Assembly: GCA_025758065.1 (NCBI GenBank)
Contig: CP107199.1
Location: 660,001-724,000, forward strand
Direction of reading: 5' to 3'
DNA length: 64,000 nt
Source of the DNA: Lachnospiraceae bacterium
GTDB lineage: Bacteria > Bacillota > Clostridia > Lachnospirales > Lachnospiraceae
Of the stretch, positions 1 to 7,282 are shown one piece after another. Both the position numbers and the translations under genes were made by a program. Under the pieces are notes generated by a model. That model did no database searches. It was not told the DNA's origin and worked only from the letters and a program-made list of their open reading frames with translations. Every line of letters starts with the position of its first letter. The stretch's first letter is position 1.

Positions 1-11
1 ATATCTGTAAG

Positions 12-42
12 AAAAAAGTCCCCCTGTCAATTCAGGGGGACT
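12..42 (-). terminator. Rho-independent terminator of the trmL operon
   Basis: On the minus strand a 10-bp GC-rich stem (arms 17-26 and 33-42, loop of 6) is followed by a run of six T (plus-strand A at 12-17). It lies about 90 bases past the trmL stop, so it probably ends the lrp-aminotransferase-trmL transcript. Confidence 0.85.
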
Positions 43-134
43 GTACACTTACAATGCTGCTTATTTTGTCATCCATGTCAAAAACGCGCCGGTGACACGT
101 TTGACGGTTGTTTAACGATTGCTTCCGGACTTAT

Positions 135-653
135 TTACTTCTGTTCCCAGCCGTCTTTCCACTTCATGTGGTGAAGCTGGCCTTCTAATGCCATTTTTTC
201 AAAATCATTGTGGCGCAGGGCTTCATAGAGCACTACAGCCACGGAATTTGACAGGTTTAAGGACCGGATCTCTCCCCACATGGGAATGCGGACACAGTGG
301 TCTTCATTTTCCACTAAGATTGATTCCGGGATGCCGGCACTTTCTTTTCCGAACATGAGATAGCAGTCCGGTTCGTAGTCTACTTCTGAATAGACTTTAT
401 GCGCCTTAGTAGTGGCAAAATACATTTTTCCCAGGGCATCCGGATTCTTCTCCAGAAAATCCTGGTAATCGCTGTATACATGTACATCCAATTTATCCCA
501 GTAATCCAGCCCGGCTCTTTTTAAGGCTTTTTCATTTAACTTAAAACCCAGAGGCTCGATCAGGTGGAGTCTGGTATTGGTGGCCACGCAGGTACGGCCG
601 ATATTTCCGGTATTAGAGGGCATTTCCGGTTCTAAAAGTACAACATTCATCAT
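135..653 (-). CDS. trmL: tRNA (cytidine(34)-2'-O)-methyltransferase TrmL
   Basis: SPOUT-family RNA 2'-O-methyltransferase. TrmL methylates the ribose of wobble C34/cmnm5U34 in tRNA-Leu with SAM. The N-terminal VVLLEPEMPSNTGNIGRTC stretch, a central LMFGKESAGIP motif and a C-terminal IPMWGEIRSLNLSNSVAVVLYE motif region are the three SPOUT motifs that build the knotted SAM site. About 170 residues is normal for TrmL. The frame is open up to 677, but only the start at 653 has a GGAAAGG-like ribosome binding site. It begins 5 bases past the stop of the upstream aminotransferase, so the genes are probably cotranscribed. Other SpoU methyltransferases are usually longer, so TrmL is the best call. 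Confidence 0.9.
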   Translation of the reverse strand: MMNVVLLEPEMPSNTGNIGRTCVATNTRLHLIEPLGFKLNEKALKRAGLDYWDKLDVHVYSDYQDFLEKNPDALGKMYFATTKAHKVYSEVDYEPDCYLMFGKESAGIPESILVENEDHCVRIPMWGEIRSLNLSNSVAVVLYEALRHNDFEKMALEGQLHHMKWKDGWEQK

Positions 654-657
654 ATTT

Positions 658-1830
658 TTATTCTGCCTTTCCATCATGGCGCTTTACAAAACGCTCAATA
701 CGGCTTAACGCCTCTTTCAGGCTCTTTAAGGAGTAGGCATAGGAAATACGTACAAAGCCTTCTCCGCAGGCGCCAAAGGCCGTTCCGGGAACTACAGCTA
801 CTTTCTCTTCCATCAGAAGTTTAGTAGCAAATTCCTCTGAAGTCATGCCAAAACGGCTGATATTAGGAAATGTATAGAATGCGCCTAATGGCTCAAAACA
901 GTCGATGCCCATTTCACGGAATGCATTTAATAAAAATCTGCGTCGCTGGTCATAGGACTCACGCATCATTTCTACATCCGAATCACCATTTTTCAGTGCA
1001 GAAACTGCTGCATACTGGCTGGTGGTAGGTGCACACATGATAGCGTACTGATGGATCTTTAACATCTGCTTTAAGATCAGGCTTGGTGCTGCCGCATAAC
1101 CAAGACGCCATCCGGTCATAGCATAAGACTTGGAGAAACCATTGATCAGGACAGTACGTTCTTTCATGCCTGGAAATGCTGCAATGGTAGCATGTTTTCT
1201 CTGGTAAGTCAGTTCAGAATAAATCTCGTCTGTTACTACAAACAGGTCTTTTTCAATGACGATCTTTGCGATCTCTTCCAACTCATGTTTTTCCATAATA
1301 GCGCCGGTTGGGTTATTAGGGAATGGAAGGACCAGGATCTTGGTCTTGTCTGTGATCTTTTCCAGCAGCTTCTCAGGAGTCAGCTTAAACTGGTCTTTTT
1401 CCTCCAGTTCAATGATCACCGGAACACCGTCTGCCAGAGTAACGCATGGCAGATAGGAAACATAGCTTGGCTGTGGGATCAGTACTTCATCTCCCGGATT
1501 TAACATGGCACGCATGGCAACATCGATAGCTTCACTTCCACCTACTGTTACCATAACTTCTGTATCCGGGTCATAAGTTACTTCAAAACGGCGCTTTAAG
1601 TAATTGCATATTTCATCCTTTAACTGCTTTAAACCTGCATTGGAAGTATAAAATGTGCGGCCTTTTTCAAGGGAGTAGATACCTTCTTCCCTGATATGCC
1701 AGGGAGTATCAAAGTCCGGCTCGCCTACACCTAAGGAAATAGCGCCTTCCATTTCATTTACAATATCAAAAAATTTACGGATCCCGGAGGGCGGGATACT
1801 TACAATTTTGTCAGATAAGGGGTTTCTCAT
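658..1830 (-). CDS. Class I/II pyridoxal-phosphate aminotransferase (aspartate-aminotransferase-like)
   Basis: A PLP fold-type I aminotransferase of 390 residues, the usual length. The PLP lysine sits in NGFSKSYAMTGWRLGY, the PNNPTG motif that contacts the cofactor and substrate is present, and the substrate-carboxylate arginine lies in the C-terminal EGFVRISYA. It most resembles the AspB/AlaT/PatA group found in Clostridia next to Lrp regulators. The exact amino donor cannot be read from sequence. The start overlaps the stop of the Lrp-type regulator by 4 bases (ATGA), which indicates translational coupling, so the regulator probably controls amino-acid-linked expression of this gene. Cytosolic. 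Confidence 0.88.
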   Translation of the reverse strand: MRNPLSDKIVSIPPSGIRKFFDIVNEMEGAISLGVGEPDFDTPWHIREEGIYSLEKGRTFYTSNAGLKQLKDEICNYLKRRFEVTYDPDTEVMVTVGGSEAIDVAMRAMLNPGDEVLIPQPSYVSYLPCVTLADGVPVIIELEEKDQFKLTPEKLLEKITDKTKILVLPFPNNPTGAIMEKHELEEIAKIVIEKDLFVVTDEIYSELTYQRKHATIAAFPGMKERTVLINGFSKSYAMTGWRLGYAAAPSLILKQMLKIHQYAIMCAPTTSQYAAVSALKNGDSDVEMMRESYDQRRRFLLNAFREMGIDCFEPLGAFYTFPNISRFGMTSEEFATKLLMEEKVAVVPGTAFGACGEGFVRISYAYSLKSLKEALSRIERFVKRHDGKAE

Positions 1831-2309
1831 GGTGTGATCAGCATCCTTTCATCCTGGACCGGCTCGCTGATAATGGTGCCGTGATCCTTATATTTTTTCA
1901 ATACAAAGTGAGTTGCTGTACTTAATACTGACTCCATAGGAGCTAATTTGTCAGATACAAACTGTGCTACCTGGCGCATGGTCTTTCCCTCGATAAATAC
2001 GGTAAAATCAAAAGATCCGCTCATCAGGTATACAGCATTAACTTCATTATACTGGTAAATACGCTCTGCGATCTTATCAAAGCCCATACCTCTCTGAGGA
2101 GTTACTTTTACTTCGATCAGAGCTACTACTTTTTCTTCGCTGGTGTTATCCCAATTAATGAGAGTGTGGTATCCGCAGATAATGTGTTCTTTTTCCATCT
2201 CGGCGATCTCATTAGCCACTGCGATCTCACTTTCACCAAGTAATACCGCCAGGTCTTTTATATCGATCCTGCTGTTTTTTTCGATCACCGCCAGAATTTT
2301 TTCTCTCAT
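1827..2309 (-). CDS. Lrp/AsnC family transcriptional regulator
   Basis: About 160 residues. The N-terminal winged helix-turn-helix (residues about 5-55, with DIKDLAVLLGESEIAVANEI) is followed by a C-terminal RAM ligand-binding domain (VVALIEVKVTPQRGMGF and VYLMSGSFDFTVFIEG), the standard AsnC/Lrp layout. Such proteins form octamers and bind amino acids at RAM interfaces. The frame is open up to 2336, but the ATG at 2309 has an ideal GGAGGA site 7 bases upstream, so the shorter start is chosen. It is the first gene of a coupled operon with the aminotransferase, a common pairing in which the regulator senses an amino acid handled by the enzyme. Confidence 0.9.
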   Translation of the reverse strand: MREKILAVIEKNSRIDIKDLAVLLGESEIAVANEIAEMEKEHIICGYHTLINWDNTSEEKVVALIEVKVTPQRGMGFDKIAERIYQYNEVNAVYLMSGSFDFTVFIEGKTMRQVAQFVSDKLAPMESVLSTATHFVLKKYKDHGTIISEPVQDERMLITP

Positions 2310-2416
2310 GATAACTTCCTCCAATATTAAAATCATATATTCTTATATGGTATTGACGCTGTAAAGCGGCATATATGACGCCTTCGACCTGTATGCCAAG
2401 CCTGTTTATCCGGCTG

Positions 2417-3010
2417 TTATCCAATACGGGTCAGTTCATCGGCTCTTGGCCGTTCCAGATATCCGGCTGTTTCCTCTCCGTGGCGTATCACCCGGGCAAT
2501 TCCCTTTTCTGCACTGCCTATCACTGCTGCCGGGATTCCCCGTGCACTGAGGCTCCGCACCATCTGGCCGCCTCTGTCGCAGGCTAAGATCACGCAGTTT
2601 TCACTGAAAAGGCGATATGGATTGACCTCAAACATCTCACATACTTCAACTACTGCCTGCTTCATAGGGATCATTCGCAGATCAATATCTACGCCTACGT
2701 TGAAAATGCCGGATAAATTCCAGACAGCTGTGAGAATGCCGCCTTCTTTCGCGTATTCCCAGGCTGTAACTGGACAATCTTTCTGTTTTAATTCATTTTC
2801 AAGCCACTCTTTTACATTGTAGCTGTCTTCCTTTTCCAGACATCTGAGAAAAGAAGGTGCAAAACGGCCTTCCAGTTTTTCCTTTTTTTTCTGGAAAATG
2901 AGTCTGGCTCCGGCCATACCGGCATATCCGGCCACTACCAGATCCTGACCTGGCTTTATAAAGCCATCTCGTTTTTCAAATCCGCCCGGACCCTGTCCTG
3001 CTGTTCTCAT
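2417..3010 (-). CDS. AIR synthase-related protein (PurM/HypE C-terminal domain only)
   Basis: 197 residues resembling the C-terminal half of HypE/PurM-type enzymes. GVDIDLRMIPMKQAVVEVCE and the following NPYRLFSENCVILAC match the AIRS_C core, and AAVIGSAEKGI with a final YLERPRADEL matches its end. The N-terminal ATP-binding half (about 150 residues in HypE) is missing, and the start is fixed by an ATGA overlap with the VanW gene, so the protein is naturally short rather than cut by a visible frameshift. No hydrogenase genes lie nearby, so a hydrogenase maturation role is unsupported. The function is unknown; a regulatory or ligand-binding role is a guess. Confidence 0.55.
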   Translation of the reverse strand: MRTAGQGPGGFEKRDGFIKPGQDLVVAGYAGMAGARLIFQKKKEKLEGRFAPSFLRCLEKEDSYNVKEWLENELKQKDCPVTAWEYAKEGGILTAVWNLSGIFNVGVDIDLRMIPMKQAVVEVCEMFEVNPYRLFSENCVILACDRGGQMVRSLSARGIPAAVIGSAEKGIARVIRHGEETAGYLERPRADELTRIG

Positions 3011-4599
3011 GGATTTTCCTCCTGTGCGGGACTGGCCGGGCTTTCCGCACCAGCATTTCCCCCCGCAGGCTGTGCTGCAGTGGTAGGAACAACTCCCGGT
3101 CCACCATTTTCTCCTGTAACCGCCTCATGTGCCGTCTCTGTCTGAGCTGGTTCTGTCTGAGCTGGTTCTGTCTGAGCTGGTTCAGGCGTATTATTCTCTC
3201 CTGTTTCAGGTGTAGTGGCTGGTGCTTGCGGCTCTGGCGCCGGTACAGGTGCTGCCTGAGCTGGTCCTACACGGTAAATGGCCTTGGAAGCATTGTAGGT
3301 ATCCTCATTTAGAAGAGTACGTTCCTGCTCCACTCCATCCACAGTCACTACCTTCCATAGTCTGGATCTATAGCCGGTATGTGCTGACTGTACCTTCACC
3401 TTAGCACCTGGCGCAAGGCTATTGTCCGTGATCATCTGGGGTTCTCCCGGATTGGTGGTCCCCACAGTCTCTGAAACATATTCTACCTGCCGGCCAGAAG
3501 GTCTGGTATCTTTTCCATAAATGGTAAAGATCAGTTTCTTTCCCGATGTATATCCTTCGATATATACAGGTGTGCTGTAATTATTCTTAATTTTAATATC
3601 TTTATAAGTGCCTGCAATAGCAGCATCCATTGACGGCTTTACATAGGTTACGATCATAGAATGGTTCTGTCTCTGAACAATCTCCATTTCCGCCTGCAGT
3701 GCTGCATCATACAATGTAGTAGCGATCTGGCAGACACCGCCGCCAATACTGTCCACTACCTGGCCATTTTCATAGGCTGCAGCTGTCTTATAACCATTTT
3801 CGATGGTAAACGGCTGTAAACATTCATAACCGGATAGCACCTCACCAGGCATAAGCACACGTCCATTGATTTTTCCCGCACCAACTGCAAGATTAGTGGA
3901 ACGTGCCGCGCCGCTGCTGGAAAAGTCGGTGGTACAGGTTCCTAAAACATCTTCTATGGTCTTAAGGTCATCGGAAGTGATCTTCGGCTGTTCTTCTTTG
4001 ATCACTGCCTGGACAGAAATCTCACCTATAGAGTCTTTTAATCCCTCAAAAGCGGTATTTAAAGCGGAAGCCGTGGCATCTGCATCCACGACTTTTCCTA
4101 AAACAGACTCTGTGATCACAAATGCGCCGTTTTCTCTGCGGATAGACGCATCCTGAGGCTGTGCCAGTACTCCGTCGCAATGGGTATCTACAAAAGCCCT
4201 TATCTTATCTGGATCCGCTGCTGTCTGGACCGTAACATCCACCGGTGTCTTTTCCAGATCCTTTTTGTTCATATATTGACGGATCAGGCTTCCACCTACA
4301 TAGCTTTTTAACTCTTTTTCGGCTTCTTCCTGATTGCTCCAGTGAATACCCAGTTCCCCGGCTGTGGTTTCTGCTTTTTTATCCTCAATAGTTAAGGCTA
4401 CAGACACATCCGCCTGTTTTTTCACTTTTTCTTCTGCTGTATGCAGGGCATCTTCCCATGTTTTTCCAGCCAGACTTTCCCCGTCTGTACTGATACCTTC
4501 CGGAAATATCGGCGCCGCACATACGGTCATGGGAAGCACCCATAAAGCCCCGGCAGCCAGTGCTGCAAAAAGACCTGCTTTCAATGTCTTGTTTCCCAT
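3007..4599 (-). CDS. VanW family protein with signal peptide, peptidoglycan-binding-like and G5-like regions
   Basis: An exported cell-wall protein of about 530 residues. From the ATG at 4599 (AGGAGA just upstream; the frame is open to 4644) it starts with a signal peptide (LFAALAAGALWVLPMTVCAAP). Next come an extracellular region resembling the PG_binding_4 domain and the VanW core, with KINGRVLMPGEVLSGYE and the hallmark VDSIGGGVCQIATTLYDAAL. A G5-like segment follows (VEYVSETVGTTNP to WKVVTVDGVEQ). The low-complexity tail is Pro/Glu/Ala-rich and includes a triple TEPAQ repeat encoded by three 15-bp DNA repeats at about 3141-3183. VanW is named from vancomycin-resistance clusters, but the family is widespread in Clostridia and its activity is unproven; no resistance genes are present here. 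Confidence 0.85.
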   Translation of the reverse strand: MGNKTLKAGLFAALAAGALWVLPMTVCAAPIFPEGISTDGESLAGKTWEDALHTAEEKVKKQADVSVALTIEDKKAETTAGELGIHWSNQEEAEKELKSYVGGSLIRQYMNKKDLEKTPVDVTVQTAADPDKIRAFVDTHCDGVLAQPQDASIRRENGAFVITESVLGKVVDADATASALNTAFEGLKDSIGEISVQAVIKEEQPKITSDDLKTIEDVLGTCTTDFSSSGAARSTNLAVGAGKINGRVLMPGEVLSGYECLQPFTIENGYKTAAAYENGQVVDSIGGGVCQIATTLYDAALQAEMEIVQRQNHSMIVTYVKPSMDAAIAGTYKDIKIKNNYSTPVYIEGYTSGKKLIFTIYGKDTRPSGRQVEYVSETVGTTNPGEPQMITDNSLAPGAKVKVQSAHTGYRSRLWKVVTVDGVEQERTLLNEDTYNASKAIYRVGPAQAAPVPAPEPQAPATTPETGENNTPEPAQTEPAQTEPAQTETAHEAVTGENGGPGVVPTTAAQPAGGNAGAESPASPAQEENP

Positions 4600-4665
4600 A
4601 AATTCTCCTAAATTCTTCTGATCCCTGATCGGGTCTTCTGCCATTTTATTTAGTTCAACATTTAA

Positions 4666-4776
4666 TTAGTACATCAATGCGCTCAGCGCCATTGGCACGA
4701 TCATGGCAAGTACCAGGATCACAACAATAACAGTAGAAATGATCTTCTTTACTTTAGGGTCTCTCATATTTAACAT
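4666..4776 (-). CDS. Small single-pass membrane peptide (36 aa)
   Basis: An open frame of 36 codons: a short charged N-terminus (MLNMRDPKVKKI) and one hydrophobic helix (about residues 13-35, rich in Ile, Val, Leu, Met and Ala) that reaches the stop. It has an excellent GAGGTG ribosome binding site, starts 9 bases after the exonuclease stop, and its ribosome binding site overlaps the end of that gene, so translation is probably coupled. The layout (basic N-terminus, one TM helix, under 40 residues) is like small membrane proteins such as the Prli42/DUF4044 type in Firmicutes, but I cannot claim homology. Probably cytoplasmic N-terminus by the positive-inside rule. Confidence 0.7.
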   Translation of the reverse strand: MLNMRDPKVKKIISTVIVVILVLAMIVPMALSALMY

Positions 4777-4785
4777 TTTATCACC

Positions 4786-5508
4786 TCATTTATTCTGTGG
4801 CTTCACCCGTCCGTACTGGAGGATGATCTTGTCGATCAGCCTGGAAGCATCGCTCCGGCTTATATCGTTTAACTGCACAGTTATGTTTATTCTATGACAT
4901 TTTAATAAATCCTGCAAGTATTCTTTTTGTCTTTTCGTTGCCGGCTGCTGTCGCTTCATCCGGCAATTTAAAGGCATTGTCGCAAATAACTCTGGCTGGT
5001 CTTCTCCATGAAGTCCCCTTAACTTCTGATAAAGCAAATGCGCCGACAAGGCATCTGCCTCTGCCCGGTGTGTCAAAGGCTGTTCAATCTTATAATAAAT
5101 GCAGGCGTTTCCCAGATTTTTCTTTTCCTGCTCCGGCATCAATTTCCTGCATAATTTCAGGGTATCTACTGCCTCACATTCAAATTCCATTTTCTGGTTC
5201 ACCGCCGCCTGCTTTAAGAAGCTGTAATCAAAACGGATGTTGTGGCCTAAAAGGGGCAGATCTCCAATAAATCCCAGCACCTCTCCAATAATATTTTCTA
5301 TTACCGGAGCATCTTTTAACATGTCATCTGTAATACCTGTTAATTCCACTACCCGTTCTGTCAACGGCCGTTTTGGATTTACCAGAGTTACAAAACGGCC
5401 TGTGATCTGTCCATGTTCTACTTTTAAGGCGGCGATCTCCGTTATTTTCTCTTTCTTCGGCTCCAGACCTGTAGTTTCCAAGTCCAGGGCAATGTATGAG
5501 TCGATCAT
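4786..5508 (-). CDS. DEDDh 3'-5' exonuclease (DNA polymerase III epsilon/PolC-exo type)
   Basis: The N-terminal 165 residues form a DEDDh exonuclease: Exo I is YIALDLETTGL (Asp/Glu metal ligands), Exo II is PLLGHNIRFDYSFL, and Exo III is THRAEADALSAHLLY with the catalytic His and Asp. The remaining 75 residues (PATKRQKEYLQDLLKCH onwards) form a Lys/Arg-rich tail resembling a SAP-like or KRQ-repeat nucleic-acid-binding region seen in several clostridial exonucleases. It lacks polymerase and BRCT domains, so it is a stand-alone proofreading or repair exonuclease rather than PolC. The start is preceded by GGAAGGA. The 36-aa membrane peptide follows immediately. Confidence 0.85.
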   Translation of the reverse strand: MIDSYIALDLETTGLEPKKEKITEIAALKVEHGQITGRFVTLVNPKRPLTERVVELTGITDDMLKDAPVIENIIGEVLGFIGDLPLLGHNIRFDYSFLKQAAVNQKMEFECEAVDTLKLCRKLMPEQEKKNLGNACIYYKIEQPLTHRAEADALSAHLLYQKLRGLHGEDQPELFATMPLNCRMKRQQPATKRQKEYLQDLLKCHRINITVQLNDISRSDASRLIDKIILQYGRVKPQNK

Positions 5509-5578
5509 TTTAGCATGTCCTTCCTAAAATCAAATTTAAACAAATTCAGAATTTTTCTGATTTTTGTATTTTTCCTGT

Positions 5579-6259
5579 TTAATCTGTTTTTTGTATTTCT
5601 CTGAAAACTGCCGGTGCTTCACAGGCAGGACACCATTGTTTTAAAAAGCAGTTTCCGCAGTCCGGCTTTCTGGCAGTACAAATGGTCCGCCCTAAAGTAA
5701 TGATATGGATATTCCAGAGAATCCAGTGATCTTCCGGGAGTATCTTCATCAGATCCGACTCGATCTTTTCCGGCTCTGTCTCTTTTGTAAGCCCCAGCTT
5801 CCTGGAAATGCGCTTTACATGGGTATCCACCACAATACTTGGCACATGGTAGATATTTCCCCGGATCACATTGGCAGTTTTCCGACCCACACCTGCCAGT
5901 GTAAGCAGGTCTTCCAGTTTTTCCGGCACAATACCGCCGTACTCTTCCACCAGCCGCTTTGCACACTGGATAATGTTTTTGGCTTTCATATGATAAAATC
6001 CAATGGAACGAATGTCCTGTTCCAGTTCTTTTAAGTCCGCCGCCGCAAAATCTTTAATCGTCGGATATTTCTTAAAAAGATCCGCTGTTACAATGTTCAC
6101 TCTGGCGTCTGTACACTGGGCGCTTAAGATCACCGCAATGAGCAGCTGCCATGGGGTCTCGTAGTTTAGGTAGCAGATGAAGTCAGTGCCGTATTCTTTA
6201 TCTAAGGCTGATAATATATGAGAGATCCGTTCTTTTAGTTTGCCTGTCATTTTGATCAT
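5579..6259 (-). CDS. nth: Endonuclease III (DNA glycosylase/AP lyase)
   Basis: Base-excision repair enzyme removing oxidised pyrimidines and cleaving the AP site by beta-elimination. The helix-hairpin-helix with the catalytic Lys is LAGVGRKTANVIRGN, the catalytic Asp follows in VVDTHVKRISRKLGL, and the C-terminal [4Fe-4S] ligands follow C-X6-C-X2-C-X5-C (CTARKPDCGNCFLKQWC). The length of 226 is typical. The motif has LAGVG where E. coli has LPGVG. Starts at 6259 or 6250 are both possible; ribosome binding is weak (AAAGGG). It is divergent from the MerR regulator at 6434. Confidence 0.95.
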   Translation of the reverse strand: MIKMTGKLKERISHILSALDKEYGTDFICYLNYETPWQLLIAVILSAQCTDARVNIVTADLFKKYPTIKDFAAADLKELEQDIRSIGFYHMKAKNIIQCAKRLVEEYGGIVPEKLEDLLTLAGVGRKTANVIRGNIYHVPSIVVDTHVKRISRKLGLTKETEPEKIESDLMKILPEDHWILWNIHIITLGRTICTARKPDCGNCFLKQWCPACEAPAVFREIQKTD

Positions 6260-6321
6260 ATTTGTTTCTATCCCTTTATCCTAATTTCATTTCAAGTTTG
6301 CTTCACATCTTAATTTGCATT

Positions 6322-6349
6322 TTACAATTCAATCGCCTGTGTCTATAAT
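6322..6349 (+). promoter_or_regulatory. Sigma-70-type promoter of the MerR regulator
   Basis: TTACAA (6322-6327) and a perfect TATAAT (6344-6349) are separated by 16 bases, upstream of the tandem 16-bp repeats and the MerR start codon. The predicted start point near 6356 would place all three repeats in the 5' untranslated region. Confidence 0.6.
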
Positions 6350-6367
6350 AAAGGAAAATGTGGCAAA

Positions 6368-6415
6368 GGTAAATGTTTGAGAAGATAAATGTTTGAGAAG
6401 GTAAATGTTTGAGAA
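6368..6415 (+). repeat. Three tandem 16-bp repeats in the MerR leader
   Basis: The unit GGTAAATGTTTGAGAA occurs at 6368-6383, 6384-6399 (one substitution) and 6400-6415, then a partial copy (GGTAAA) runs into the ribosome binding site. Copies are adjacent with no spacers. They could be a multi-site operator or a slippage-prone leader that alters spacing. Confidence 0.9.
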
Positions 6416-6433
6416 GGTAAAAGAGGATAAAAT

Positions 6434-7282
6434 ATGCAGTCAAAGAAAGATCTATACCAGATTGGCGAAGTGGCCCGTCTGTTTCATTTAAGCATCAGCC
6501 TGCTGCGCCATTACGACAAAACGGGACTGGTAACGCCGGAATACACGGACCCGAACACTGGATACCGGTATTACAGCATCAGACAGTTTGAGTGTTTAAA
6601 TACCATACGCTACCTGCGGGCATTAGACATGCCGCTGGATGAGATCGGAGATTTTCTCCATAACAGGGACACCGGGCGCATCCAGGAGCTTTTGTCAAAG
6701 CAGCTGGTACAGGTGCATAAGAAACAACAGGAACTGACTGTGATTGAGCATCAGATAAAAAACCGTTTAAATCAGATCCAAGGAGCGCTTTCCGCTCATC
6801 CAGGAGAGATCTTTTTAGAAAAAAAGGCACCTCTACAGTTGGCCTGCATGAAAAAACAGCTAAATCCGGAAAATTATCTGGATCTGGAGTATTCGATCCG
6901 GGAAATGGAACAGGGAAACAGCCCTGCTTCTATTTTCCTGGGAAAGGTAGGATTAGGGCTGTTTTATGGCTCTTTAAAGGCACATCGTTTTAAGCCTTAT
7001 GATTTTGTTTTTATCATTCTGGAAGAGGATGATCCTATCAATGGTCAGGTCATCCGCATCCCGGAAAGCACCTGGGCTATTGTCCGTTTTCACGGAAGTC
7101 ATGAGCAGGCGCCGGGATTTTATGAAAAACTCCTGTCCTATTTTAAGGACGAGGGACTTGCGCCAGAAAGTTTTGCTCTGGAAATGACTCTCATCGACTA
7201 TGGTCTTACCCATGACCAGTCCCAGTTTATCACAGAGATCCAGATTCCTTTAAACCCGGACTGTCCGGGCATTATAGCTTAA
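6434..7282 (+). CDS. MerR family transcriptional regulator with effector-binding domain
   Basis: 282 residues. The N-terminal MerR winged helix (YQIGEVARLFHLSISLLRHYDKTGLVTPEY, then TGYRYYSIRQFECLN) is followed by a coiled-coil dimerisation helix (about 80-125, rich in Gln, Lys and Glu) and a C-terminal region like the GyrI/BmrR multidrug-binding fold (LGLFYGSL and RIPESTWAIVRFHG, then LEMTLIDYGLT). Regulators of this type sense hydrophobic cations or small ligands and activate transport genes by untwisting long-spacer promoters. No transporter is adjacent, so the regulon is elsewhere or it is autoregulated. Its 3' end overlaps the convergent radical SAM gene by 33 bases. AGAGG precedes the ATG. 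Confidence 0.85.
   Translation: MQSKKDLYQIGEVARLFHLSISLLRHYDKTGLVTPEYTDPNTGYRYYSIRQFECLNTIRYLRALDMPLDEIGDFLHNRDTGRIQELLSKQLVQVHKKQQELTVIEHQIKNRLNQIQGALSAHPGEIFLEKKAPLQLACMKKQLNPENYLDLEYSIREMEQGNSPASIFLGKVGLGLFYGSLKAHRFKPYDFVFIILEEDDPINGQVIRIPESTWAIVRFHGSHEQAPGFYEKLLSYFKDEGLAPESFALEMTLIDYGLTHDQSQFITEIQIPLNPDCPGIIA

Noticed and set aside
6368..6415. Tandem repeats as a CRISPR array
   Set aside because: Units are 16 bp and directly adjacent with no spacers; no cas genes are nearby.
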